Of a DNA stretch of 64,000 nt, positions 34,824-43,545 are shown piece by piece (within the stretch, counting starts at the first letter, position 1; each line of letters starts with the position of its first letter). Under the pieces are notes generated by a model. The model was not told the DNA's origin, did no database searches, and saw only the letters and a program-made list of their open reading frames with translations. This DNA comes from Maritalea porphyrae (GTDB taxonomy: Bacteria; Pseudomonadota; Alphaproteobacteria; Rhizobiales; Devosiaceae): assembly GCF_030159895.1 (NCBI RefSeq), contig NZ_BSNI01000002.1:622039-686038 (forward strand), read 5' to 3'. Made by a program: the position numbers and the translations under genes.

Positions 34824-35422
34824 GCGGACCGTTACGCGTTGGCATCGGTGGCCCCGTCGGCGCTGGAAAAACCACATTGACTGAGAAATTGTGTCTGGCT
34901 TTGGCCCCAGAACTATCAATGGCTGTTGTGACCAATGATATCTATACCACTGAGGACGCAGAGCATTTGATGCGCAAGCAGGTGCTGCCGCTTGAACGCA
35001 TCAGGGGGGTGGAAACTGGCGGTTGTCCGCACACCGCCATTCGCGAAGACGCTTCGATAAACTTGGCCGCCATTGACGAACTATCGGCCCAGTTTCCAGA
35101 ACTAGAATTGGTGCTCATTGAAAGTGGCGGCGACAATTTGGCTGCAACTTTCAGCCCAGAATTGGCTGATCTAACGATTTATATGATCGATGTGGCCATG
35201 GGCGAAGAGATCCCACGCAAACGTGGTCTGGGGCTTACGCGATCCGATATTTTGGTGATCAACAAAACCGCGCTCGCGCCGTATGTCGAAGTTTCAATCG
35301 ACAATATGCGCCGCGATACTGAGATGGTGCGAGGCGATAAACCATTCGTATTTGCTGACTTGAAGTCCGGTCAAGGAGTTGACGAGATTGTTTCGCTTCT
35401 CAAAGGTTTGGGCGGCATTTGA
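34820..35422 (+). CDS. ureG: Urease accessory GTPase UreG
   Basis: A 200-residue SIMIBI GTPase: P-loop [46 protein letters not shown] with the Cys-Pro-His nickel site, [17 protein letters not shown] and VINKTALAP. It supplies energy for nickel delivery. It is the last gene of the urea block; the LysR gene on the other strand ends 16 bases later. Confidence 0.97.
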   Translation: MSGPLRVGIGGPVGAGKTTLTEKLCLALAPELSMAVVTNDIYTTEDAEHLMRKQVLPLERIRGVETGGCPHTAIREDASINLAAIDELSAQFPELELVLIESGGDNLAATFSPELADLTIYMIDVAMGEEIPRKRGLGLTRSDILVINKTALAPYVEVSIDNMRRDTEMVRGDKPFVFADLKSGQGVDEIVSLLKGLGGI

Positions 35423-35438
35423 ATTTCGTTTTCCCCCC

Positions 35439-36335
35439 TCACTTCGCTACAAATGGCGCCAAGCTTTCCTGGAACGCTTCGATGAAGTCGAGCACCAGCA
35501 GTGATCGGTTGCCAGAGAGCGGGCGCAGGATGGAGAGCCGGTGCTCCAATTTGGGTTCAAACGGGCGGCTGATCACGCCTTTATCCTCGAACTGTGCGGC
35601 ATCAAGCGCGCTGACGATTGAGACGCCTTTGCCTTGGCTAACAATGGTACAGGCGCCGGTAAACTGACGCACTTCAATCCATGAGTTGAGCGATACACCT
35701 TGTTGCGCAAAGCTTTGCGATAGGGCCACATGAAACGGACTATCGCGCCGCGAATGCACGATCTTTTCATTCTGCAAATCAATCGGCGAGATGGTTTTCT
35801 TGTCCGCTAACGCGTGGCCCTGAGGCAAAATACAAACGGTTTTGATCGGGATATCGATCCGTTCGGTCGCCGGGTGGCCAGAAAATCCGTCTGTAATACC
35901 ACAGTCATATTGCTCGCCAATAATCCATTCAAGGATTCGCTCTGGTCGGTCCGGCTCAAGGGTCACGGTGACCCCTGGCCGCTGATCCAAGAATTCTGTG
36001 AGAACTTTGGGAAGGTGGCTCGTTGCAAAACCTGGCAAACACGCAATGCGCAAATGACCCGCTGTGCGCTCTTTCAGATCGCGCCGCAGGTCTTCGAGAT
36101 GATTTAGGCTCTCAAACACCCTTGAGACCTCGGTCAGCATATAGCGCGCTTCGCTTGTTGGGGTGAGCGTGCCGCTTTTTCGCTCAAACAATTCAAACCC
36201 AACCGCAGAGGAGAAATCTGCCAATAAACGACTTACCGCTGGCTGAGAAACACCCAGCAATTTTGCAGCTTGCGTAACGGAACCAGTTTTGGCTGTGGCC
36301 TGAAACGCCTCCAGCTGTCTTATTTTAAATTTCAA
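35439..36335 (-). CDS. LysR-family regulator, likely controlling the ugp operon
   Basis: A 298-residue LysR protein: N-terminal helix-turn-helix FQATAKTGSVTQAAKLLGVSQPAVSRLLADFSSAVGFELFERKSG and an effector domain with RIACLPGFATSHLPKVLTEF and GVSIVSALDAAQF. It is divergent from ugpB, with 137 bases between start codons and a perfect palindrome in that gap. The arrangement suggests it controls ugpB and following genes. The effector is unknown; glycerol-3-phosphate or a related diester is a guess from context. Confidence 0.9.
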   Translation of the reverse strand: MKFKIRQLEAFQATAKTGSVTQAAKLLGVSQPAVSRLLADFSSAVGFELFERKSGTLTPTSEARYMLTEVSRVFESLNHLEDLRRDLKERTAGHLRIACLPGFATSHLPKVLTEFLDQRPGVTVTLEPDRPERILEWIIGEQYDCGITDGFSGHPATERIDIPIKTVCILPQGHALADKKTISPIDLQNEKIVHSRRDSPFHVALSQSFAQQGVSLNSWIEVRQFTGACTIVSQGKGVSIVSALDAAQFEDKGVISRPFEPKLEHRLSILRPLSGNRSLLVLDFIEAFQESLAPFVAK

Positions 36336-36375
36336 CGACTTACCCTATTTCAACGTCCAACACCTGCCTACAACT

Positions 36376-36390
36376 ATAACATTATGTTAT
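36376..36390. promoter_or_regulatory. Perfect palindrome in the LysR-ugpB intergenic space
   Basis: ATAACATTATGTTAT is a perfect inverted repeat of seven-base arms around one T, with flanking bases that keep the T-N11-A form. It is centred about 90 bases before the ugpB start and 48 bases from the LysR start, the position expected for a LysR recognition site. Confidence 0.5.
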
Positions 36391-36472
36391 GAAATTGGCA
36401 AAAAAATTCTGCTTGCGTTATTGAATTTGTTGGATAATGCTAGGGCCTTCATTTGCTATTTGGGAGGATAAA

Positions 36473-37774
36473 ATGGCAATCAGAACTCTTCTTTTGGCGA
36501 CCACTGCGCTCACTTTTGGGGCGAGCTCGGCGCTTGCTGAAACTGAAATTCAATGGTGGCACGCTATGGGCGGCACCAATGGCGAGCGTGTCGACAAGAT
36601 CGCCGCCGATTTCAACGCAACTCAATCTGAGTACAAAGTTACCCCTGTTTACAAAGGGAACTACACCGAAACCATGACCGCAGCGATTGCGGCATTCCGT
36701 GCTGGCGAACATCCGCACCTTGTGCAGGTTTTCGAAGTGGGCACCGCAACCATGATGGCCGCGAAAGGCGCGATCTATCCGGTTGAACAGCTTATGGCTG
36801 ATGCAGGCGAGCCGTTTGACAAGTCAGACTATTTGCCAGCGGTGATTTCATATTATCAAACACCAGAAGGCGAATTGCTTTCAATGCCGTTCAACAGCTC
36901 AACACCTGTGCTGTGGTACAATGCGGATGCGCTAAGCGATGCGGGCGTTGAAGTGCCAAAAACTTGGGACGATGTTAAATCAGCGGCCAAAGCATTGGTG
37001 GACAATGGCATGGCTTGTGGCCTTTCGTTTGGCTGGCAGTCTTGGGTGATGGTTGAGAACTTCTCTTCTTGGCACAACCTGCCTGTTGGCACAAAAGAAA
37101 ACGGCTTTGCTGGTTTCGACACCGAGTTTACGTTCAACAATGAGCATGTGATCAACCGGTTGGACGACATCGCCTCTATGGGTGCAGACAAGCACTTCGT
37201 TTATGGCGGTCGTCGTGGCGACAGCTTGCCACTATTCACCAATGGTGAGTGCGGCATGTGGATGAACTCATCTGCATATTATGGTTCAATCAAGAGCCAA
37301 GCCGGCTTCAATTTCGGCCAAACCATGTTGCCACTTGATACATCTGTTGCAGATGCAGCACAAAACTCCATCATTGGTGGCGCGACATTGTGGGCATTGG
37401 CAGGGCATGAAAGCGAAGAATATAAAGGTTTGGCCAAGTTCCTCACCTATATGTCTTCTCCAAATGTTCAAGCTTGGTGGCACCAAGAAACTGGCTATGT
37501 GCCAATCACCAAAGCAGCAGCTGAGTTGAGTGAAGCCCAAGGCTTCTATGAATCAAACCCAGGCACTGACACGGCGATTAAGCAGCTTAGCTTGAATGAG
37601 CCAACACCAAACTCTCGTGGCATTCGTTTTGGTAACTTCGTGCAAGTGCGCGACGTGATCAACGAAGAAATGGAAGCTTTGTGGGCTGGCGACAAAACAG
37701 CGAAAGTAGCAATGGATACAGCCGTGAAACGCGGCAACGAATTGCTACGCCGTTTTGAACGTTCAGTAAAATAA
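36473..37774 (+). CDS. ugpB: Glycerol-3-phosphate ABC transporter binding protein UgpB
   Basis: A 433-residue binding protein with signal peptide ending ALA before ETEIQWWHAMGG. It follows E. coli UgpB closely by eye: YKVTPVYKGNYTETMTAAIAAF, VQVFEVGTATMMAAKGAIYP, MPFNSSTPVLWYN, NAIIGGATLWAL (as NSIIGGATLWALAG), WWHQETGYVPITKAA, and the C-terminal RGNELLRRFERSVK. The ATG at 36473 has GGGAGG. Expected ligands are sn-glycerol-3-phosphate and glycerophosphodiesters. It is first in ugpBAEC-ugpQ, separated from ugpA by stem-loops. Confidence 0.95.
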   Translation: MAIRTLLLATTALTFGASSALAETEIQWWHAMGGTNGERVDKIAADFNATQSEYKVTPVYKGNYTETMTAAIAAFRAGEHPHLVQVFEVGTATMMAAKGAIYPVEQLMADAGEPFDKSDYLPAVISYYQTPEGELLSMPFNSSTPVLWYNADALSDAGVEVPKTWDDVKSAAKALVDNGMACGLSFGWQSWVMVENFSSWHNLPVGTKENGFAGFDTEFTFNNEHVINRLDDIASMGADKHFVYGGRRGDSLPLFTNGECGMWMNSSAYYGSIKSQAGFNFGQTMLPLDTSVADAAQNSIIGGATLWALAGHESEEYKGLAKFLTYMSSPNVQAWWHQETGYVPITKAAAELSEAQGFYESNPGTDTAIKQLSLNEPTPNSRGIRFGNFVQVRDVINEEMEALWAGDKTAKVAMDTAVKRGNELLRRFERSVK

Positions 37775-37787
37775 GCTAGCATCCCCT

Positions 37788-37845
37788 CTAGGGTGAATAC
37801 CCTAGCTAGTGGGCTCCGCCGGCCAAAGGTCGGCGGGTCCCCTTT
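37788..37845 (+). terminator. Two stem-loops between ugpB and ugpA
   Basis: First, CTAGGG-TGAATA-CCCTAG (37788-37805), a perfect six-pair stem. Second, a nine-pair GC-rich stem CCGCCGGCC-AAA-GGTCGGCGG with one G-T pair (37816-37836), extended by GGG and CCC outside and ending in CCCTTTG. Without a long T run these probably stabilise the ugpB message or only partly terminate, keeping the binding protein in excess. Confidence 0.6.
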
Positions 37846-37876
37846 GTTCATCAAGCTTTCTCACTGAGAGGCAAAA

Positions 37877-38758
37877 ATGCTCAAGCGCGTCCATTTTAAC
37901 TCCTCGCTATTGCCCTATCTTTTAGTGGCACCTCAGATCATCATCACGCTGGTGTTCTTCATCTGGCCTGCCAGCCAAGCGGTTTATCAGTCATTTCTGA
38001 TTGAAGACGCATTTGGCCTTTCAACCGAATTCGTGTGGTTTGAAAATTTTGAATATCTGATGGGCGATGAGATCTATCTGGATAGCTTTGTGCGCACCCT
38101 ATTTTTCTCAGCTGCTGTGGCATTTATCTCTATGTCATTTGCGCTGATCTTGGCAGGCTTTGCCGATCGTGTGGTGCGCGGCGCCACTGCCTATCGCACT
38201 CTTTTGATCTGGCCATATGCCGTTGCGCCAGTACTTGCTGGCGCATTGTGGGTGTTTATGTTCAACCCAACCCTTGGCATATTCCCCTACTTTTTGGGCT
38301 TCTTCGGATATGATTGGAACCACTATCTCAACGGCAACCAAGCCATGTTGTTGGTAATTCTGGCCGCCGCGTGGAAGCAAGTCGCCTACAATTTTCTGTT
38401 CTATCTTGCCGCCATGCAGGCCATTCCAAAATCAATTATTGAAGCCGGCGCAATTGATGGCGCACGACCAATCCGGCGCTTCTGGACCTTGATCTTCCCA
38501 TTGGTGTCGCCAACCACATTCTTCTTGCTGGTCATCAATGCGGTTTATGCCTTCTTTGATACGTTCGGCATCATCCACGCGGTCACCCAGGGCGGCCCGG
38601 CCAACTCCACAACCATCCTTGTCTATAAGGTGTTTAACGATGGATTTGTTGGCCTTGATCTTGGTGGCAGTGCTGCACAATCGGTCATTTTGATGCTGTT
38701 GGTGATCGTGATGACCTTCATTCAATTCCGTTATGTTGAGAACAAGGTAGAATATTGA
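37877..38758 (+). CDS. ugpA: Glycerol-3-phosphate ABC transporter permease UgpA
   Basis: A 293-residue MalF-type permease with six helices: [30 protein letters not shown] at the start and the EAA loop [35 protein letters not shown], which contacts the ATPase. [22 protein letters not shown] is typical of UgpA. A GAGAGG ribosome site precedes the ATG. Its TGA overlaps the ugpE ATG by one base. Confidence 0.95.
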   Translation: MLKRVHFNSSLLPYLLVAPQIIITLVFFIWPASQAVYQSFLIEDAFGLSTEFVWFENFEYLMGDEIYLDSFVRTLFFSAAVAFISMSFALILAGFADRVVRGATAYRTLLIWPYAVAPVLAGALWVFMFNPTLGIFPYFLGFFGYDWNHYLNGNQAMLLVILAAAWKQVAYNFLFYLAAMQAIPKSIIEAGAIDGARPIRRFWTLIFPLVSPTTFFLLVINAVYAFFDTFGIIHAVTQGGPANSTTILVYKVFNDGFVGLDLGGSAAQSVILMLLVIVMTFIQFRYVENKVEY

Positions 38759-39609
38759 TGGTTGAAAATCGCCCGATTTTGAATGTTGTCACGCACCTTG
38801 TTTTGATCTTGGGTGTAGCCATTGTTGCGCTCCCGATCTGGATCACCTTTGTGGCGGCAACTCATGAAGAAACCCGCATGTTGCAAGCGCCTTTGCCCTT
38901 GCTGCCCGGTGGCTACTTCTTTGAAAATTTCACAAAGACATTCTTTGGCTCTGGCCTATCTGGCAGCGAATCCGCGCCGGTGTGGCGCATGTTATTGAAC
39001 TCGATGTTCATGGCGCTGATGATTGCCATTGGCAAAATTGCCATTTCGCTAATCTCGGCCTTTGCCATTGTCTATTTCAAATTCCCCTTCCGCATGGGCT
39101 TTTTCTGGATGATTTTCATCACCCTCATGTTGCCCGTAGAAGTTCGGATATTACCAACATTTGAAGTGGTGGCCGACCTTGGCTTGCTCAATAGCTATTG
39201 GGGTCTTTCAATTCCCCTAATCGCATCGGCAACCGCCACCTTCATGTTCCGTCAGGTGTTTTTGACCATCCCAGATGAGATGCTAGAGAGCGCGCGGATT
39301 GATGGGGCAAAGCCCTTACAATTTTTCTGGGATATTCTGATCCCGCTCAGCCGCACCAACATCGCAGCCCTGTTTGTGATTTTGTTCATTTACGGCTGGA
39401 ACCAATATTTGTGGCCCCTTTTGATCACCACAGACACCGATATGACCACCATTGTGATGAGCATTAAGCAAATGCTGGAAGCCGCAGAGCAATCACCGCA
39501 ATGGAACATCATCATGATGACCGCACTATTGGCCATGCTGCCGCCTGTTTTTGTGGTGGTCGCAATGCAAAAGCTCTTCGTCAAGGGCCTTACCGAGACG
39601 GATAAGTAG
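38758..39609 (+). CDS. ugpE: Glycerol-3-phosphate ABC transporter permease UgpE
   Basis: A 283-residue MalG-type permease. N-terminal helix VVTHLVLILGVAIVALPIWITF, then SMFMALMIAIGKIAISLISAFAIVYF, EVRILPTFEVVADLGLLNSYWGLSIPLIASATATFMFRQ and the EAA loop IPDEMLESARIDGAKPLQFFWDILIPLS; the segment GWNQYLWPLLIT is a UgpE hallmark. The TTG one codon earlier could also start it, but the ATG overlapping the ugpA stop is preferred. Confidence 0.95.
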   Translation: MVENRPILNVVTHLVLILGVAIVALPIWITFVAATHEETRMLQAPLPLLPGGYFFENFTKTFFGSGLSGSESAPVWRMLLNSMFMALMIAIGKIAISLISAFAIVYFKFPFRMGFFWMIFITLMLPVEVRILPTFEVVADLGLLNSYWGLSIPLIASATATFMFRQVFLTIPDEMLESARIDGAKPLQFFWDILIPLSRTNIAALFVILFIYGWNQYLWPLLITTDTDMTTIVMSIKQMLEAAEQSPQWNIIMMTALLAMLPPVFVVVAMQKLFVKGLTETDK

Positions 39610-39618
39610 GAAAAGACC

Positions 39619-40674
39619 ATGGCATCTATTGTTCTAAAAGACCTTGTTAAAGACTACGGCAAAGTAGAAGTTTTGCACCATGTGGCTGGCCAGTTTGAAG
39701 ATGGCGAATTCATCGTCATTGTGGGGCCTTCCGGTTGCGGCAAATCCACCCTTTTGCGCATGATTGCTGGACTGGAAACCGTTTCGGGTGGTGAGATCTA
39801 TATTGGCGACAAGATGGTCAACAAGCTTGAACCGGCTGACCGCGACATCGCTATGGTTTTCCAAAATTATGCGCTTTATCCGCATATGAGCGTGCGCCAA
39901 AACATGGCTTATGGGCTTAAGCTGCGCAAACTGCCCAAGGAAGAAATCAACAAAAGGGTGGAAGAAGCGGCTGAGATCTTGGAGATCAAGGACTATCTTG
40001 ATCGCAAGCCGCGCCAGCTTTCTGGCGGGCAACGCCAACGGGTTGCTATGGGCCGCGCCATTGTGCGCGATCCGCAAGTGTTTTTGTTCGATGAACCATT
40101 GTCGAACCTTGATGCGAAACTACGGGTGCAGATGCGGCTCGAAATTCGCAAACTGCAGCGCCGTTTGGGGGTCACCTCAATCTATGTGACCCACGACCAG
40201 GTGGAAGCCATGACTTTGGGCGACCGTTTGATGGTGCTTAATGGCGGCTATGTGGAACAATTCGGCACCCCGATTGAATTATATGACCGCCCTGCTTCAG
40301 TGTTCGTTGCTGGCTTTATTGGCAGCCCAGCGATGAATTTCATGAAGGCAAAAATAAACAGCGGCAAAATTAAATTGCCCAACGGCACAATTCTCAACTC
40401 AAACACCCAATTGTCAGCAGACATAACCCTTGGCATTCGCCCCGAGCATGTGGTCGCCGACGCAAAAGGCGCGTTAGAGTTGGAAGTTGAAATGTTTGAG
40501 CAGCTTGGCGCCAATACATTGGTGCATGGCAAACTCAAAGACAGTGACGAGCCATTTGTTGCCAGCATGCCCGGGCACGTATCTGAAGAGCCAGGTACGC
40601 TGATGAAATTCAGCATTGCCCCAGAAGCCCTACATATGTTTGACGCCAAAACTGGCAAGCGATTGGAACCATAA
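39619..40674 (+). CDS. ugpC: Glycerol-3-phosphate ABC transporter ATPase UgpC
   Basis: A 351-residue MalK/UgpC-type ATPase. Walker [11 protein letters not shown]-loop [12 protein letters not shown], signature [19 protein letters not shown], Walker [16 protein letters not shown] and H-loop VTHDQVEAM; then a C-terminal TOBE/OB regulatory domain from about residue 235. It powers UgpAE. The stop shares one base with the ugpQ ATG. Confidence 0.95.
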   Translation: MASIVLKDLVKDYGKVEVLHHVAGQFEDGEFIVIVGPSGCGKSTLLRMIAGLETVSGGEIYIGDKMVNKLEPADRDIAMVFQNYALYPHMSVRQNMAYGLKLRKLPKEEINKRVEEAAEILEIKDYLDRKPRQLSGGQRQRVAMGRAIVRDPQVFLFDEPLSNLDAKLRVQMRLEIRKLQRRLGVTSIYVTHDQVEAMTLGDRLMVLNGGYVEQFGTPIELYDRPASVFVAGFIGSPAMNFMKAKINSGKIKLPNGTILNSNTQLSADITLGIRPEHVVADAKGALELEVEMFEQLGANTLVHGKLKDSDEPFVASMPGHVSEEPGTLMKFSIAPEALHMFDAKTGKRLEP

Positions 40675-41663
40675 TGTCCATTTCGCAACTTGACGCTTTT
40701 CGTGGCGGCGACAAATTGGTGCGCATTGTGGGTCATCGTGGCGCACGCGGCCTCATGCCAGAAAACACGCTGATCGGTTTTGAATGGACTTTGTCCATGG
40801 GCATCGAAGCACTAGAATTTGACGTGCTGCTCACCAAAGATGAAGTGCCTGTGATTGTGCACAATCATCACCTCACCGCGTCCACCACCCGTCAGCCAGA
40901 TGGGCAGTGGCTGCCTGATTTAGAGCCAGCTATCGCGCAGCTAACGTACGAAGAGATTTGCGCCTATGATGTGGGCGGCATTGACAGCAATTCTGAATAT
41001 GGGATGCGTTTCCCCGAGCAGATGTTCTTATCCAACATCAAAGTGCCGCGCTTGGCCGACCTCTTGCGGCTGATCACCCAGCCGCGTTTTTCACGCGCCG
41101 TGTTGATGCTGGAGATAAAATCGGACCCTCATGCGACAGATCCAAAACTGACCCGGACGCGAACGGTTGAAAAAGTGGTGCAAGATGTCCGCAATACCGG
41201 GCTTTCGCACCGCACAATCTTGCATAGTTTTGATTGGGAGATTCTTGCAGAATGTCAAAGAATCGCACCCGACATTCCAACATCTTTTCTCACCCAATTG
41301 CCGGAAAATGACGACCATGTGGGCGAGGATTCTTCATCCAATTTTGGCAAACATTTGCAAAATGCGGCGTCAATTCCAGACCTTGTTGCACAGGCTGGCG
41401 GTCAACTATGGTGCCCTTATATCAAGGACTTAGCGGCCAAAGACATAGAGCGCGCGCATCAGTTGGGCCTGTTGGTTATCACCTGGACGGCCAATGATAT
41501 CAATGACATAGAAAACGCCATCGATCTTGGGGTCGACGGCATTGTCTCAGATTATCCCGGCCGCGTTCAACACGCACTGCTGAGCCGCGGCTATGCGTGG
41601 ATGCCTAAACCGTTGGAAAACCAAGAAGAATTCCCACGATTCCCGGGCGCGGCGGCGCTATAG
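40674..41663 (+). CDS. ugpQ: Glycerophosphodiester phosphodiesterase, UgpQ-like
   Basis: A 329-residue GDPD-family enzyme. The catalytic signature VGHRGARGLMPENTLIGF and EFDVLLTKDEVPVIVHN carry the His-Arg-Glu and Glu-Asp-His metal and acid/base residues; the C-terminal LGLLVITWTANDINDIENAIDLGVDGIVSDYPG is typical. No signal peptide is seen, so it acts in the cytoplasm on diesters imported by UgpBAEC, giving glycerol-3-phosphate and an alcohol. It is longer than E. coli UgpQ (about 250), with extra sequence in the middle. Confidence 0.93.
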   Translation: MSISQLDAFRGGDKLVRIVGHRGARGLMPENTLIGFEWTLSMGIEALEFDVLLTKDEVPVIVHNHHLTASTTRQPDGQWLPDLEPAIAQLTYEEICAYDVGGIDSNSEYGMRFPEQMFLSNIKVPRLADLLRLITQPRFSRAVLMLEIKSDPHATDPKLTRTRTVEKVVQDVRNTGLSHRTILHSFDWEILAECQRIAPDIPTSFLTQLPENDDHVGEDSSSNFGKHLQNAASIPDLVAQAGGQLWCPYIKDLAAKDIERAHQLGLLVITWTANDINDIENAIDLGVDGIVSDYPGRVQHALLSRGYAWMPKPLENQEEFPRFPGAAAL

Positions 41664-41666
41664 CCC

Positions 41667-43316
41667 ATGGCCCTCATCGACTTTTTGATCTCCATTTTTG
41701 GCGCCACCATGCTGCTGCTGTTCGCAGTTCGCTTGGTACAAAACTCGATTGAGCGGATCAAGGGTCCCGAATTTCGCCGCTTGCTGACCCAAACCCGCAG
41801 CCCATATCGTGCTTCAATTGCTGGGTTTTTCCTCGCCATCCTGCTGCAAAGCTCCGCCGCTGTCGCGGTGCTCACCTCCGGCTTTTCAATCGGTGGCGCA
41901 CTCAGCGCAGCAACGGGTTTAGCGATCATTTTGGGCGCAGATTTAGGCTCAGCCTTTGTGGTGCAAATGCTATCACTCGACTTGCATTGGCTGGCCCCAA
42001 TTCTTTTGGGCGTTGGTGGCTGGCTCTACCTCAAATTCAACACCCGCAACATCCGCCAATTCGGCCGCATCCTGTTGGGCATCGCCCTAATAATCGTCGC
42101 CCTAGGCATGTTGCGTGCCACCATTGAGCCCTTGCAATCAAGCGAATTGCTGCCCGCGATCGAAGCGTTTTTAGCCGCTGACCCTGTGCTGGCTTTCTTT
42201 GTTGGCGCGGTACTGGCCTTCATCATGCATTCAAGCGTTGCCTCAATTTTGATGTTTGGCGTTGCGGTATCCGCTGGTGCGTTATCGCTTGAAGTTGGCG
42301 TGGTGCTGGTCCTCGGCGCCAATTTGGGCGGCGCATTGGTGCCTATGTGGATCACCCGTTCGATGCCGGTTGAAGCGCGCCATGCGGTCTATCTCAACGT
42401 GTTGTTGCGCGGCGTTACCGCAGCGCTATTTGCCACGCTCTACGCGAAATCGCTGCTCTGGTTCCTGCCAATTGCCCAACTGGGCATCATCGGCACCCAT
42501 CTCGGGTTCAACCTATTATTGTTGCTCTATTTGCCGTTTGTGTCCTTATTCGCCAATCTCATGATCAAACTTTTGCCGGAAAAACCGCAAGCCGACAGCA
42601 CCGAGAGATCAATGCTCGAACGCTCGCTATTGGACGAACAAGCCCTCAAGTCGCCGTCGCTTTCCCTAATCTCGCTGCGCCGCGAAGTGGTGCGCATTAC
42701 CCAGCTCAACGAACAACTTTGCCGCGAAGTACTTGGTTGGTTCATTAGCGGTAGCCAACCCAATGCCACCCTGCTGCGCCACGACAGCCAGCTGGTTCAC
42801 AATGCAGGCCAGGCGGTGCGCCAATTTGTAACCCGCATCCCCTCAAAGCAAATGAGCAAAACCGATTTCAAACGGATGCGCGATCTCGCGGACTATGCTT
42901 TGTCGCTGGAGGCCGCGGCTGACATTTTGGTGCAACGCCTGCTTGGCGTTATTGAAACATGCCAAAAAGAGAAGCTAAACTTTTCTGAAAGCGGGGCCAA
43001 GGAATTGCAAAGTGTTGCTGAGCAGCTTTTGCAAAACATGACTAAATCTTACGATCTGCTGGTCAATGAAGACACAGAATCTGCCCGCGAATTGTTCCGC
43101 GATAAGGATGAGTTGGGCGCGCTTGTTGGCCGCTCGCGCAAGCGGCATTTGATGCGGTTAAAGGATGGCTTGGAAACCAGCGTCGCCACCAGCGAATTGC
43201 ACCTTGAATGCTTGTCTGCCCTTAAAGAACTAAACGCCCAAACCGTCTCCAACGCCTACCCGATCTTGAAACGCGAAGGCCAATTGCTGCAATCGCGCTT
43301 GATTTTGGAGGGGTGA
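41667..43316 (+). CDS. Na/phosphate cotransporter family protein with PhoU-like tail
   Basis: A 549-residue protein. The first about 310 residues form a NptA/PNaS membrane domain with two inverted repeats marked by LLQSSAAVAVLTSGF and IMHSSVASILMFGVAV, versions of the QSSS motifs; the second has His in place of the usual Gln. The last about 200 residues are helical and PhoU-like. It follows ugpQ by three bases, so phosphate handling is likely coupled to diester breakdown, either uptake or release of phosphate freed from glycerol phosphates. The direction of transport cannot be read from sequence. Confidence 0.85.
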   Translation: MALIDFLISIFGATMLLLFAVRLVQNSIERIKGPEFRRLLTQTRSPYRASIAGFFLAILLQSSAAVAVLTSGFSIGGALSAATGLAIILGADLGSAFVVQMLSLDLHWLAPILLGVGGWLYLKFNTRNIRQFGRILLGIALIIVALGMLRATIEPLQSSELLPAIEAFLAADPVLAFFVGAVLAFIMHSSVASILMFGVAVSAGALSLEVGVVLVLGANLGGALVPMWITRSMPVEARHAVYLNVLLRGVTAALFATLYAKSLLWFLPIAQLGIIGTHLGFNLLLLLYLPFVSLFANLMIKLLPEKPQADSTERSMLERSLLDEQALKSPSLSLISLRREVVRITQLNEQLCREVLGWFISGSQPNATLLRHDSQLVHNAGQAVRQFVTRIPSKQMSKTDFKRMRDLADYALSLEAAADILVQRLLGVIETCQKEKLNFSESGAKELQSVAEQLLQNMTKSYDLLVNEDTESARELFRDKDELGALVGRSRKRHLMRLKDGLETSVATSELHLECLSALKELNAQTVSNAYPILKREGQLLQSRLILEG

Positions 43317-43486
43317 GAATTTGGCGTTATTCAAAACCCAAAAAACCATATCAGACACTCTGGTAAAGTCATCACTTTGAGCGGCTAGGCTAAGAATGGG
43401 ATGCAACCGCTCCGAAGAGCATGTTCTGGCAATGGCGATCAAGCAATAGTTAGATTTGGTGTCGCGCTAGTACGCTATCACACCAC

Positions 43487-43515
43487 AAAAAAACAGGGAG
43501 GCCGAAGCCTCCCTG
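43487..43515 (-). terminator. Intrinsic terminator of acnB
   Basis: Read leftward: CAGGGAGGC, loop TTCG, GCCTCCCTG, then seven Ts. A perfect nine-pair stem with UUCG tetraloop and U7 tract, starting 31 bases after the acnB stop. This is the clearest terminator in the window. Confidence 0.93.
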
Positions 43516-43545
43516 CATCAAATATCAAATCGATCTATACAGTGC

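Noticed and set aside
36336-36472. Pho box before ugpB
   Set aside because: No convincing pair of CTGTCAT-like repeats; the visible dyad fits a LysR site instead.
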